A stretch of DNA of 64,000 nucleotides from Mesorhizobium sp. LHD-90 (GTDB lineage: Bacteria; Pseudomonadota; Alphaproteobacteria; Rhizobiales; Rhizobiaceae). Positions 17,603-25,817 of the stretch are shown one piece after another. The stretch is taken from NCBI RefSeq assembly GCF_030929505.1, contig NZ_JAVFVV010000005.1, forward strand, positions 124,001 through 188,000, written 5' to 3'. Under the pieces are notes generated by a model. The model saw only the letters and a program-made list of their open reading frames with translations. It ran no database searches and was not told the origin of the DNA. The translations under genes and the position numbers were made by a program. Each line of letters begins with the position of its first letter. The first letter of the stretch is position 1.

Positions 17603-18175
17603 ATGACCAGCACGCAGGAGGACGATTTCTCCCAACTGGCCAGCCGCGTGGCGCGTGAGCGCGACCGCGATGCTTTTACACGGCTGTTCGATCATTTCGC
17701 CCCGCGCCTCAATGGTTACCTGCAGCGGCTGGGCATGGATGCCGGCGCGGCCGAGGACCTCGTCCAGGAGGTCATGTCGGTGCTCTGGCACAAGGCGCAT
17801 CTGTTCGATCCGGCAAAATCCTCGCTCGGCACCTGGCTGTTCCGCATCGCCCGCAACCGCCGCATCGATCTTCTGCGCCGCGACCGCTCACATCTTCTTG
17901 ATCCGTCCGATCCGATCCTGGTTCCGGACGATCCGGAGCCCGCCGACCGAGGCATCGAAGCCAGGCAGCGCGACGAAAGCGTGCGGGCGGCCATGGCGGC
18001 ACTGTCGGGCGAGCAGTTGGAACTCGTACAATATGCCTTCTTCGTCGGACTGACCCACAGTCAGATCGCCGAGCGCACCGGCCTGCCGCTGGGCACCGTG
18101 AAGTCGCGGATCCGGCTGGCTTTTGGCCGGCTAAGGAAAATTCTGGAAGCGGACGGCGCAGCCGACACCGATTGA
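17603..18175 (+). CDS. ECF-type RNA polymerase sigma factor
   Basis: The 190-residue protein has the two-domain ECF layout. Region 2 is at about residues 22-95 (FTRLFDHFAPRLNGYLQRLG, DLVQEVMSVLWHKA, TWLFRIARNRRIDLLRR). Region 4 is at about 130-180 (LVQYAFFVGLTHSQIAERTG, LPLGTVKSRIRLAFGRLR). The start is the first ATG that yields a natural N-terminus (MTSTQEDDF). No anti-sigma gene follows; the next gene is convergent. Control must therefore come from elsewhere or from transcription, and the regulon is unknown. Confidence 0.9.
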   Translation: MTSTQEDDFSQLASRVARERDRDAFTRLFDHFAPRLNGYLQRLGMDAGAAEDLVQEVMSVLWHKAHLFDPAKSSLGTWLFRIARNRRIDLLRRDRSHLLDPSDPILVPDDPEPADRGIEARQRDESVRAAMAALSGEQLELVQYAFFVGLTHSQIAERTGLPLGTVKSRIRLAFGRLRKILEADGAADTD

Positions 18176-18194
18176 AAGGCCGGCTCGCGCACGC

Positions 18195-18533
18195 TCAAGA
18201 CAAGTCGTCGAGCGCCTCGCGCGCAGCAAGCCGGTGCGCCGGCTTCATATGGGCGCGCACGGCGGCGAGCGCGGCGGTCAGCACCGCGATGTCGTCGGTG
18301 AAGCCGATGCCCAGGAAAACGTCGGGAATGCTGTCCGTCGGCAGGACGAAATAGGCCAGCGCGGCCAGCAGGATGCCCTTGGCGCGCAGCGGCGTGTTCC
18401 TGTCCATCGCGCAATAATAGCCGGCGACGACCTCGTCCATGAACGGAACCTGCGCCGCCGCCTTTCTGGCGGTGCGCCAGAATTTTTCACGCACGCTTTC
18501 TTCCTGAGAGGTTTTCAGAGATTCGGTCGACAT
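18195..18533 (-). CDS. YkvA family (DUF1232) membrane protein
   Basis: The 112-residue protein carries the DUF1232 core: LRAKGILLAALAYFVLPTDS followed by IPDVFLGIGFTDDIAVLTAA, a hydrophobic hairpin with conserved proline and aspartates. The start is the ATG at MSTESLKT; an earlier in-frame start adds residues not typical of the family. The function of the family is unknown. It is convergent with the ECF sigma gene, ending 20 bases away. Confidence 0.85.
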   Translation of the reverse strand: MSTESLKTSQEESVREKFWRTARKAAAQVPFMDEVVAGYYCAMDRNTPLRAKGILLAALAYFVLPTDSIPDVFLGIGFTDDIAVLTAALAAVRAHMKPAHRLAAREALDDLS

Positions 18534-18891
18534 GGCTATCCAATTCGCTCCCTTCGGTAACAAAGTGGTGAGTCCACCGACCCGCTGCAAGAGGTTGCCG
18601 GCAGGCTTTCCATGGCCAAGGTTGGCGGCATGCCAGATGGCATCTGAAAACAAAACATTCCCCAGTCCGCTTAATCGAGCTGTGAGCGCACGTCACAGGA
18701 ATTTGGTGATTTAAATCGATTTGAGGTTCGAAAAATCGCCCGTGAAGTCCGGAATATTATTGTTTATCAATGCTTTATTCGGGCAGCAACGCGCGAGACG
18801 CGCAATGGGCTTCATTCCGGCCTTGTTTTTGCGCCTCCGACCTTGCCGGAACAGCCTATTTCGTTCTCCGAAAGCATTATGAGCTTCGCTT
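18534..18891. other. Intergenic region with no recognised gene
   Basis: These 358 bases lie upstream of ykvA and downstream of the pterin dehydratase gene. The part around 18700-18790 is distinctly A+T-rich and may hold promoter elements. I see no open frame with a natural protein and no clear terminator. Confidence 0.4.
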
Positions 18892-19206
18892 TTATGCGCC
18901 CGCCGCGAAGCCGTTCATACGCGTCGCCAGCTCGAAATCGAGCGCGGTCAGGCCACCCGCGTCATGGGTATTCAGCGTGACCTCGACGGTCTTGTAGACG
19001 TTCGACCAGTCCGGGTGATGGTCGAGCTGTTCGGCGGCGAGCGCCGTGCGAGTCATGAAGGCAAAAGCCTCGCTGAAGTCGGCGAACACGAAGCTGCGCC
19101 GGATCGAGGCGCCATCCTCAGCCAGGCTCCATCCATCCAGTTTCGCAAGCTCGGCGCGGATCGCCGCTCCGTCGAGTTTTTTCCTGCTGATCGGTATCTT
19201 GGACAT
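18892..19206 (-). CDS. phhB: 4a-hydroxytetrahydrobiopterin dehydratase (pterin-4a-carbinolamine dehydratase)
   Basis: The 104-residue length is normal for the family. The active-site histidine pair lies in the motif [20 protein letters not shown], and the C-terminal [15 protein letters not shown] matches the family. The enzyme dehydrates 4a-hydroxytetrahydropterin produced by aromatic amino acid hydroxylases; homologues also occur without such hydroxylases. It follows thpR on the same strand with a 26-base gap, so the two are probably co-transcribed. Confidence 0.93.
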   Translation of the reverse strand: MSKIPISRKKLDGAAIRAELAKLDGWSLAEDGASIRRSFVFADFSEAFAFMTRTALAAEQLDHHPDWSNVYKTVEVTLNTHDAGGLTALDFELATRMNGFAAGA

Positions 19207-19232
19207 TACGGATCGGGCGGTTTCGTACCCGC

Positions 19233-19826
19233 CTACCGCATGGTGCGGTAGGCGTCGGCGAAATCGGCCGACAGGTTTTGCCGGGTGTCGGCCCCCGCCA
19301 GCGGCCAGGCTTCCTCGACCACATAGGGTCCGCCGCCGACCGATTCGCGCGACGACATCAGCACGAAGCGCCCGACCTTGAACGGCATGGCGGCAAAATT
19401 GCCGCGCGCCGAGAGATAGTGCGCCACGTCGATGGGGCTGGTGTTGCGCAGCCGCGCCAGCGTGACATGCGGGGTGAACTTGCGCGGATCGGCGGGAACG
19501 CCGAGGCGCTGGCAGATGCGCTCGATCTCGGCCTGCAAAGCGGTCAGGTCGGGAGTCGCGGCGACGCCGGCCCAGATCGAATGCGGCTTCTTGCCACCGA
19601 AGGCGCCGACACCCTCGAGGCGAAGCTGGAAGGAGGGACGCCGCACCCGGTCGAGCGCATTGGCGATCTCGTCGGCGACATGGCCCTCGATGTCACCGAA
19701 GAAGCGCAGCGTGATGTGGTAGTTTTCCACGTCGATCCAGCGGGCTCCCGGCAGGCCGCCCCGCAGCAGGGACAGCGAAAGAGCGGCATCACGCGGAATT
19801 TCGAGGGCGGTGAAAAGACGCGGCAT
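19233..19826 (-). CDS. thpR: RNA 2',3'-cyclic phosphodiesterase (2'-5' RNA ligase family)
   Basis: The 197-residue protein has the two catalytic H-x-T-x motifs of the 2H phosphoesterases: HITL in the N-half ([19 protein letters not shown]) and HVTL in the C-half ([14 protein letters not shown]). The family hydrolyses 2',3'-cyclic phosphates on RNA ends and can ligate tRNA halves through 2'-5' bonds. GGAAGGGAGG precedes the ATG. It leads a two-gene unit with the pterin dehydratase. Confidence 0.93.
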   Translation of the reverse strand: MPRLFTALEIPRDAALSLSLLRGGLPGARWIDVENYHITLRFFGDIEGHVADEIANALDRVRRPSFQLRLEGVGAFGGKKPHSIWAGVAATPDLTALQAEIERICQRLGVPADPRKFTPHVTLARLRNTSPIDVAHYLSARGNFAAMPFKVGRFVLMSSRESVGGGPYVVEEAWPLAGADTRQNLSADFADAYRTMR

Positions 19827-20045
19827 GAAAAGCCTCCCTTCCTCGAATCGACTTGCCCTTCAAACGAATCACCGATCGGGTGCGACGGCAAGCGCTTTGT
19901 GTGCATCGCAAAAGATAATTGCTTTACGCAGCGTAAGTCGAGAAAGCGCGCTGCCCAGGCCAAACGGGGAATGGGCTTTGGGGTTCCGTCCGGCCGGTCC
20001 CGCCCATCCCGCCACGCGGTCACGGCCCGCGGGCCGGCCACACGT

Positions 20046-20432
20046 TCAAGGGGCGTCGCGCCGCAGCGCGGTGACCTCGATTTCGATCTTCATTTCCGGC
20101 TTGTTCAGGGCGCAGACGATCATCGTCGCGGCTGGGCGGATGTCGCCGAATGTCTCGCCGAGGATCGGGAAGACGCGGTCAACATAGTCGGCATCGGTGA
20201 TGTAATAATGCGCGCGCACCACGTCGGCGAAGGCGAAGCCGCCCTCTTCCAGCGCCTTGCCGATGGTGGCGAGGCAATTGCGCGCCTGCTCCTCGACGCT
20301 GTCGGGCATGGTCATGGTGGTGTAGTCGTAGCCGGTGGTGCCGGCGACGAAACACCAGTCGCCCTGCACGACTGCACGCGAATAGCCCGCTGTCTTCTCG
20401 AAGGGCGAACCGGTGGAGATGAGTTTTCGCAT
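20046..20432 (-). CDS. RidA/YjgF/YER057c family protein
   Basis: The 128-residue protein starts MRKLISTGSPFEKTAGYSRA, the usual RidA-type N-terminus. It carries the family core VSGT-like AGTTGYDY, then DVVRAHYYITD and a C-terminal IEIEVTALRR. Members hydrolyse reactive enamine/imine intermediates or related substrates. The terminal ARCxV/PPRxxVE signature of canonical RidA is replaced here by KPEMKIEIE, so this is a divergent Rid subfamily and the deaminase activity is uncertain. It begins 5 bases after the exported-protein gene, at the end of a leuD unit. Confidence 0.87.
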   Translation of the reverse strand: MRKLISTGSPFEKTAGYSRAVVQGDWCFVAGTTGYDYTTMTMPDSVEEQARNCLATIGKALEEGGFAFADVVRAHYYITDADYVDRVFPILGETFGDIRPAATMIVCALNKPEMKIEIEVTALRRDAP

Positions 20433-20437
20433 GGAAC

Positions 20438-21271
20438 CTACTGCTGTCCGCCGATGGCGCCTTGCATGGCCTTGGCGACCTCGCCCGGCCATTCGGCCAG
20501 CGCCGGCCATGTCCTGGGTTCGCCGCTGTCGGCCTGCTGGGCGAAATAGAGTTTTCGGCCTTTTTTATCGACGGCCATGAAGGAATCCTGGAGCCCACAG
20601 GCATGCGGCACGCAGCCGCTGGCGTAGAACAGACCGCCGGGCAGTTGTTCCGTGCCGCCGCCGGTCAGAAGGCCGGTCGCGAAGCCGGTCAGGTCATCGC
20701 CGAGCAGTTTCTTGGCGTCGGCATAAAGCGCCTCGTTGCCGAAGGCCTCGACGAGGTTGTCGAATTTCGAGGCGTCGATCTCGTCCCATGTGGTGCCGGG
20801 CTGCGGCGAGAACTGCAGCAGTCCGGACACCTTCAGACCCGTCTCGGGCGACCATGTCTCGACCGGCGCCGATGCGCCGGGCACCAGGTAAGGTACGAAA
20901 TAGATGCTGCTTTCGGTGACGGCGGCGGGCGGCGAACCGCAATCCTCGCCGACCATCTGGCTCCGGATGTCCGCGTCCTTCGGCTTCCAGACGATCAGGG
21001 TCGCCGCACCGCACTGGTTGCCGCCGTCGCCGACCGAAAGCAGCGCTACCTTGGTGTCGCCGAGATCGACGGTGCGATCGAAGAAAGCGACGTAGTTGCG
21101 CGCCAGTTCCTTGCCGTCGAAAGCAACGATCTTTTCCAGCTCGTCATTCTCGGTGATGGTGATCGTGCCGCCCTCGAACGGCACCGAGACGGGTTCGAAG
21201 TCCTGCGCAAGCGCCAGTACGGAGGACGCGCCGAGCAGCGCCAGCGCCAGCAGGCCGGTTGCGAAGCGCAT
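20438..21271 (-). CDS. Exported hypothetical protein in leuD-ridA unit
   Basis: The 277-residue protein has a signal peptide (MRFATGLLALALLGASSVLALAQ). I recognise no family. The mature part has cysteine-containing segments (GGNQCGAATLIVWKPKD and ASGCVPHACGLQDSFMAVD) and the motif LPGGLFYASGC. It resembles a periplasmic solute- or wall-associated protein, but that is only an impression. It is 13 bases from leuD and 5 bases from the Rid gene, so the three genes should be on one transcript. Confidence 0.75.
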   Translation of the reverse strand: MRFATGLLALALLGASSVLALAQDFEPVSVPFEGGTITITENDELEKIVAFDGKELARNYVAFFDRTVDLGDTKVALLSVGDGGNQCGAATLIVWKPKDADIRSQMVGEDCGSPPAAVTESSIYFVPYLVPGASAPVETWSPETGLKVSGLLQFSPQPGTTWDEIDASKFDNLVEAFGNEALYADAKKLLGDDLTGFATGLLTGGGTEQLPGGLFYASGCVPHACGLQDSFMAVDKKGRKLYFAQQADSGEPRTWPALAEWPGEVAKAMQGAIGGQQ

Positions 21272-21284
21272 CGGCGCGGCCGCG

Positions 21285-21890
21285 TCAGGCCCAGGGCCGG
21301 GAGGCTGCGGCGCTCTTCTCGTAGGCGGCGATCGACGGCGCTTTTTCCAGCGTCAGGCCGATGTCGTCCAGGCCGTTGAGCAGGCAGTGGCGCTTGAAGT
21401 CGTCGAGGTCGAACTTCACCGTGCCGCCGTCCGGGCCGCGGATTTCCTTGGCCTCGAGATCGACGGTGAGCGTGGCGTTGGCGCCGCGAGAGGCGTCGTC
21501 CAGCAGTTTCTCCAGATCTTCCGGGCTGACCGTGACCGGCAGAATGCCGTTCTTGAAGCAGTTGTTGTAGAAGATGTCGGCGAAGGAGGTGGAGATCACG
21601 CAGCGTATGCCGAAGTCGAGCAGCGCCCACGGCGCATGTTCGCGCGAGGAGCCGCAGCCGAAATTGTCGCCGGCGACAAGAATCTGCGCCGTGCGGTAGG
21701 CCGGCTTGTTGAGCACGAAATCCGGGTTCTCGGTGCCGTCCTCGTTGAAGCGCATCTCGGCGAACAGGCCCTTGCCGAGCCCGGTCCGCTTGATCGTCTT
21801 GAGATAGTCCTTCGGGATGATCATGTCGGTGTCGACATTGACGATCGGCAACGGGGCGGCAACGCCGGTGAGCGTGGTGAACTTGTCCAT
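21285..21890 (-). CDS. leuD: 3-isopropylmalate dehydratase small subunit
   Basis: LeuD pairs with LeuC to isomerise 2-isopropylmalate to 3-isopropylmalate in leucine biosynthesis. The 201-residue length is normal. Landmarks are [16 protein letters not shown] near residue 18, [17 protein letters not shown] near residue 74 and the C-terminal [17 protein letters not shown] lies before the ATG. leuC is not in the window, as is usual in rhizobia where leu genes are scattered. Confidence 0.96.
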   Translation of the reverse strand: MDKFTTLTGVAAPLPIVNVDTDMIIPKDYLKTIKRTGLGKGLFAEMRFNEDGTENPDFVLNKPAYRTAQILVAGDNFGCGSSREHAPWALLDFGIRCVISTSFADIFYNNCFKNGILPVTVSPEDLEKLLDDASRGANATLTVDLEAKEIRGPDGGTVKFDLDDFKRHCLLNGLDDIGLTLEKAPSIAAYEKSAAASRPWA

Positions 21891-21977
21891 GATGATCTTC
21901 CGTCAGCGCCAGCAATTTTCGCTGCGACCGCTTTACAGCAAGCGCCCGGCGATTCAAAGCCTGTCGCGACCGCGCGA

Positions 21978-22973
21978 TCACGCCGTGGCGCGTGGATAAA
22001 AGGCCGTCGGTATCCACACAGGCTCATGCGGCTGCGAAAAGGCCTGCGGCCGCGTCAACATGTTGACGATCTCCTCGACGTAGCGTGTCTTGTCGTAGCC
22101 GATCGAGGCGATCGGATAGGCGTCGAAGCCGGTCAGCGACAAATTGTCAAAACCGTAGAGCCGAAAACGTTCCGGCCGATTGCCGGGAAAGTCGGCCCGG
22201 CGCGCATCGAGCACCCCCATGGCCATGGCGTCCGAGGTGCAGAACAGCGCCTGCGGCGGATTTTTGCCGACCAGAACCTCGGCGGCGGCGTGGCCGCTCT
22301 CGTAGGAATAGTCGCCCTGCGCCTCGCGCAGCACGGAAATGTCGTGGCGAGTAAAACTCGCGCGATAAGCGGCGATGCGAATGCGCTCGACCTCCGACGA
22401 CGGCCGGCCGGTGAGCAGTGCCGCCGTGCGCACGCCCTTGGCGGCCGCGTCGGCGACGGCCTGCTCGATGCCGGCGGCCTCGTCGGGGATGACGGCGGGC
22501 GACAGCCGGTCATGGCGGCCGTTGAGCATCACCACATGGTCGGAGCGAAACATCTCGCGCATGGTCGCCGCGTCGGCGAAATCGGAAAACACGACGGCCG
22601 CGTCGACATGATAGGCGATGCCGCGCCGCAGGAATTCCCCGACGCGGTCGACCGAGCCGACGCGCAGCAGGATCACCTGCTTGCCCGCGGCCTGGATGCG
22701 GTCGATCAGCAGGTCGAACAGGTCGAGGTCGGACAGGTCGTGGATGTGGTTGACCACCACGGCGACCAGATTGACCGATTTCGAGGTCAGGCTCTGGGCC
22801 AGGACATTTGGCTTGAAGCCGAGCTCTGCCGCGGCCTTCAGCACACGCTCGCGCTTGTCCGCCGACACGGGCCGCGGCTGCGGCGACAGCGCACGCGAGG
22901 CGACGGCGCGCGACACGCCAGCGCGGGCCGCGACATCGGCGATGGTCAACGAGCGTGTGTCGTCATTGCCCAT
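21978..22973 (-). CDS. LacI-family transcriptional regulator
   Basis: The 331-residue protein has a LacI helix-turn-helix (LTIADVAARAGVSRAVASRA) at residues 9-28 and the hinge-region sequence PNVLAQSLTSKSVNL. A periplasmic-binding-like effector domain follows. Members normally sense a sugar or nucleoside and repress nearby transport and catabolic genes. It follows cutC by 8 bases on the same strand, at the end of the ABC transporter/asparaginase unit, which it probably regulates. Confidence 0.92.
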   Translation of the reverse strand: MGNDDTRSLTIADVAARAGVSRAVASRALSPQPRPVSADKRERVLKAAAELGFKPNVLAQSLTSKSVNLVAVVVNHIHDLSDLDLFDLLIDRIQAAGKQVILLRVGSVDRVGEFLRRGIAYHVDAAVVFSDFADAATMREMFRSDHVVMLNGRHDRLSPAVIPDEAAGIEQAVADAAAKGVRTAALLTGRPSSEVERIRIAAYRASFTRHDISVLREAQGDYSYESGHAAAEVLVGKNPPQALFCTSDAMAMGVLDARRADFPGNRPERFRLYGFDNLSLTGFDAYPIASIGYDKTRYVEEIVNMLTRPQAFSQPHEPVWIPTAFYPRATA

Positions 22974-22981
22974 GCGCCGGC

Positions 22982-23740
22982 TCAGCGGGAGCGCGCGGCG
23001 GCTATCGTGGCGCGCACGCCTTCTTCCGACGTGACGGTGTTCGTGTATTCGCGCTCGAGATCGGTGCCGCCCATGCCGATGGTCGGGTTGCGGAAGCGCA
23101 TGGCGCTGGGTTCGTCCCGGAGTGCGGCGAAATGCACTTCCTCGACGCCGGTGGCATCGATGACATGGGCGATGTTGCGCTCGTCGAGGCCGCCGCAGCC
23201 CATGACGACGATACGCCCCGCCGCCACCTTGACCGTCTCGGCCAGCACGTCGAGCCCTTCGATTGCGGTGTCGTGACGGCCGGAGGTAAGCACGCGGTCG
23301 ACGCCGGCGCGCACCAGCGCCTCGATCGCCTCTTCGTGGTCGCGGGTCATGTCGAAGGCGCGATGGCAGGTGACCTTCATCGGCCGGGCCGCCTCGACCA
23401 GCGCCGTCATGCGCTTCTCGTCGATGGTGCCGTCGGGGTTAAGGCAGCCGGCGACGACGCCTTGCACGCCCATGTCGCGAAACGCCTTCACATCCTCGAG
23501 CATCGAGCGGAACTCGATGTCGGAATAAAGAAAATCGCCGCCGCGCGGGCGGACCATGACGAAGAACGGGATTTTGGCGAGGCGCTGCGCCTCGCGCACC
23601 ACACCGATGCTGGGCGTCAGCCCGCCCTCGAGCAGCGAGGCGCAAAGCTCGACACGGTCGGCGCCGGCATTCTGGGCGGCGACCAGGCCGTCGGTGTTTT
23701 CCACGCAGATCTCGATGGCGCGGAGCGGATGAGCGGTCAT
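22982..23740 (-). CDS. cutC: CutC family TIM-barrel protein
   Basis: The 252-residue protein is a clear CutC: EICVENTDGLVAAQNAGADR, VELCASLLEGGLTPSIG, FVMVRPRGGDFLYSDIEF, CHRAFDM and VLTSGRHDTAIEG. CutC was named for copper tolerance in E. coli, but its biochemical activity is unsettled and it often sits with carbohydrate genes. Here it lies inside an amino-acid-type ABC and glycosylasparaginase operon, followed by a LacI regulator. This points to a metabolic rather than a copper role; that conclusion is inference. Confidence 0.93.
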   Translation of the reverse strand: MTAHPLRAIEICVENTDGLVAAQNAGADRVELCASLLEGGLTPSIGVVREAQRLAKIPFFVMVRPRGGDFLYSDIEFRSMLEDVKAFRDMGVQGVVAGCLNPDGTIDEKRMTALVEAARPMKVTCHRAFDMTRDHEEAIEALVRAGVDRVLTSGRHDTAIEGLDVLAETVKVAAGRIVVMGCGGLDERNIAHVIDATGVEEVHFAALRDEPSAMRFRNPTIGMGGTDLEREYTNTVTSEEGVRATIAAARSR

Positions 23741-23763
23741 GAGCGAATCCTGTGATGGAATAT

Positions 23764-23789
23764 GTAGCCCGGCCGTACGGCCGAGCTAC
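23764..23789 (-). terminator. Palindromic hairpin between binding-protein gene and cutC
   Basis: GTAGCCCGGCCG / CGGCCGAGCTAC form a 12-bp stem with one mismatch around a TA centre. It lies in the 64-base gap between the binding-protein stop and the cutC start. On the transcribed strand no T-run follows, so it is likelier to be an mRNA processing or attenuation hairpin than a full terminator. Confidence 0.5.
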
Positions 23790-23804
23790 GAAGGGCGAAA
23801 AAAA

Positions 23805-24596
23805 TCACCAGAGCGGGTTCAGGGCCGGCGGATTGGCCGTCTCGCCCCACCACTTCTTGTAATTGGCCTCGTAGGCGCCCGACTGGATGTAGTCGGAGAC
23901 GAACATGTCCAGCCAGCGCACGAACTCCGGATCGCCCTTGGCAACGGCGATGCTGATCGGGTCGTTGGAGTAGAGACCCTCGATGGTCACCAGCGACGGG
24001 TTTTTTGTGGCCAGATAGTCGAGCAGCGAGGAATCTTCGATCGCCGCGTCGACACGCTTCTGCTGGAGCTGCAGCACGCCGTCCGGCGCGAACTGGTCGA
24101 CATAGACGAGTTCAGCCTCCGGCACCGCCTTCTTGATGAAGGTCTCGCCGGTGGTGCCGCGGCCTACCACGATCTTCTTGCCGGCAAGGTCGGCAAGGGT
24201 CTTGATGCCGGAATCGGCCTGGACGATGACGCGCAGGCCGGCGCGGTTGTAGGGGATGGTGAAGTTGACGCTCTTGGCCCGCTCCAGCGTCGCCGAGGTG
24301 TTGGCGACGACGATGTCGAGTTGGCCGGAGACCAACATGGAGATGCGGGCGTCGCCGGAGACGTCGGTGAACTCGACCGGCACGCCGAGCTTCTCGGCCA
24401 GCATCGTGGCGACGTCGACGTCGTAGCCGACCGGATTGTTCTGCGGGTCGCGGAAACCGATCGGCTCGCCGCCGAGCGACACGCCGATGCGCACAGTGCC
24501 GCGCGAGCGGATGTCATCCAGCATGCCGGCGAGTGCCGGAAGGGCCGAGCCGGCGACGAAGGCCAGCGCGGCGATGGCGGTAAGAAGGCGTCTCAT
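23805..24596 (-). CDS. Amino-acid ABC transporter substrate-binding protein
   Basis: The 263-residue protein has a signal peptide (MRRLLTAIAALAFVAGSALPALAG). It belongs to the bacterial extracellular solute-binding family 3: GTVRIGVSLGGEPIGFRDP, GYDVDVATMLAEKLG, then LAGKKIVVGRGTTGE. AGAGAGGAT precedes the ATG, so a longer upstream frame is rejected. It follows the asparaginase gene by 28 bases and serves the two permeases and ATPase at 25814-27892. A likely ligand is an amino acid or a conjugate such as a glycosyl-asparagine, judging from the neighbours. Confidence 0.92.
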   Translation of the reverse strand: MRRLLTAIAALAFVAGSALPALAGMLDDIRSRGTVRIGVSLGGEPIGFRDPQNNPVGYDVDVATMLAEKLGVPVEFTDVSGDARISMLVSGQLDIVVANTSATLERAKSVNFTIPYNRAGLRVIVQADSGIKTLADLAGKKIVVGRGTTGETFIKKAVPEAELVYVDQFAPDGVLQLQQKRVDAAIEDSSLLDYLATKNPSLVTIEGLYSNDPISIAVAKGDPEFVRWLDMFVSDYIQSGAYEANYKKWWGETANPPALNPLW

Positions 24597-24624
24597 ACGT
24601 CTATCCTCTCTGGAAAATTTGTTG

Positions 24625-25542
24625 TCACGCGTTGCTCGCTGCCCGAAGTTCCGGCCCGGACATCGACTCCTCCCAGAGCCAGTAGCGGATCTCGCCCTGG
24701 CACTGGAAATCCACGACCTTGTGGTTGCCATGGGCATCGACGGCGTGGATCACCACGCCTCCCAAAAAACCCTCGGTCAGTTCGGCAAGCTCGTCGACCG
24801 CGAGCTTTATGGCATCGCCCAGGGGCCGGCCGAGCTTCATGGCGAGCACGATCGAGCGCGCGGTGGCGCAGCGCATGGTCATCTCGCCGGTATGAGTGCA
24901 GGCGGCCGCCCCGTAGCGGCTGTCGGCGTAGAATCCGGCGCCGGGGATCGGGCTGTCGCCCAGCCTGCCGGGATATTTCCACGCCCAGCCCGAGGTCGAG
25001 GTCGCGGCATGGATGCCGCGGTCCGGATCGGCGCTGAGGAAGACGGTGGTGTCGCGCACCCGCTCTGGATCGGTGATCGCCTTGCTCAGCGGCGCCAGCG
25101 CGATGTCCGGGAATTTTTCCAGTTCGCCGGCCGACAGTTCTTTCTCCAGCCGTTCCCACCAGACGCGTTTGCTGTCTTCCAGCAGCATGTCGTCCAGCGG
25201 GAAACCGATCTCCGTGGCGAAGCGGCGCGCGCCGTCTCCGGTCAGCATCACATGCGGCAGGCGCTTCATCACCTCATGCGCCAGCGCCGTGACGTGCAGC
25301 GTGTCGGGCACCGCGCCGACGGTACCGACGGCGCGCGTGTTGCCGTCCATCACCGCGCCGTCGCATTCCATGACGCCCAGCATGTTCGGCCAGCCGCCAT
25401 AACCGACGCTGCGCACCTTCGGTTCCGCCTCGACGCGGCCGATGCCGGCCACCATGGCGTCGAGGCTGTCGGCGCCTGCCTTCAGCATGTCGACGGCAAG
25501 CGGAAAGCCAGGCCAGGCCTCGGCATTTGCAAGCAACAGCAT
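24625..25542 (-). CDS. N4-(beta-N-acetylglucosaminyl)-L-asparaginase-like Ntn-hydrolase
   Basis: The 305-residue protein belongs to the isoaspartyl peptidase/glycosylasparaginase family, which self-cleaves before a catalytic threonine. The expected cleavage pair is D164-T165 in RDTTVF. Downstream the substrate-site blocks TSTSGWAWKYPGRLGDSPIP and GAGFYAD match the glycosylasparaginase (AGA) branch, in which TSTNG and GRVGDSPIPGAGAYAD occupy the same positions, rather than plain asparaginase. No signal peptide is seen, so it would act on imported substrate. The ATG abuts a palindromic element and no ribosome site lies upstream, so its expression may be altered. Confidence 0.88.
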   Translation of the reverse strand: MLLLANAEAWPGFPLAVDMLKAGADSLDAMVAGIGRVEAEPKVRSVGYGGWPNMLGVMECDGAVMDGNTRAVGTVGAVPDTLHVTALAHEVMKRLPHVMLTGDGARRFATEIGFPLDDMLLEDSKRVWWERLEKELSAGELEKFPDIALAPLSKAITDPERVRDTTVFLSADPDRGIHAATSTSGWAWKYPGRLGDSPIPGAGFYADSRYGAAACTHTGEMTMRCATARSIVLAMKLGRPLGDAIKLAVDELAELTEGFLGGVVIHAVDAHGNHKVVDFQCQGEIRYWLWEESMSGPELRAASNA

Positions 25543-25817
25543 TTAGAGCAATGTCCAAGTAGATTGAACCATTCTGCCGGCGATGGTTTGGGCCAAGGTC
25601 GAGGTCTTTGTCGAATGGCCGCACTGGAGGTGCGGTCGAGACAAAGGCCGAAGGATTTGGCCCAAACCAGCCCGGCCCTCCGGGTTTCCGTTTGGCGGGC
25701 GCCCACGTCGTCGGATGGGCTTGGCCGTGCCACCAGCACGACCCGCGCCATCCTCCTTGTGGATCGCCTCGCCAAACGAGAAACAGAATGGTCCAATCTG
25801 CTCGGACATTGCTCTAA
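25543..25817. repeat. MITE-like palindromic element splitting the ABC/asparaginase operon
   Basis: The terminal inverted repeats are 34 bases (25543-25576 and 25784-25817), starting TTAGAGCAATGTCC on each strand and differing at three positions. Inside is a nested inverted pair (GGTTTGGGCCAA / TTGGCCCAAACC). No transposase frame exists. The left tip touches the asparaginase start codon. The right tip supplies the stop codon (TAG at 25814-25816) of the ABC ATPase. Confidence 0.85.

Noticed and set aside
21096-23276. Very long open frame (about 726 codons) on the plus strand
   Set aside because: It lies antisense to leuD, lacI and cutC, whose products are clearly recognisable. Its translation is arginine/glycine/aspartate-rich without any domain, as expected for a G+C-rich shadow frame.
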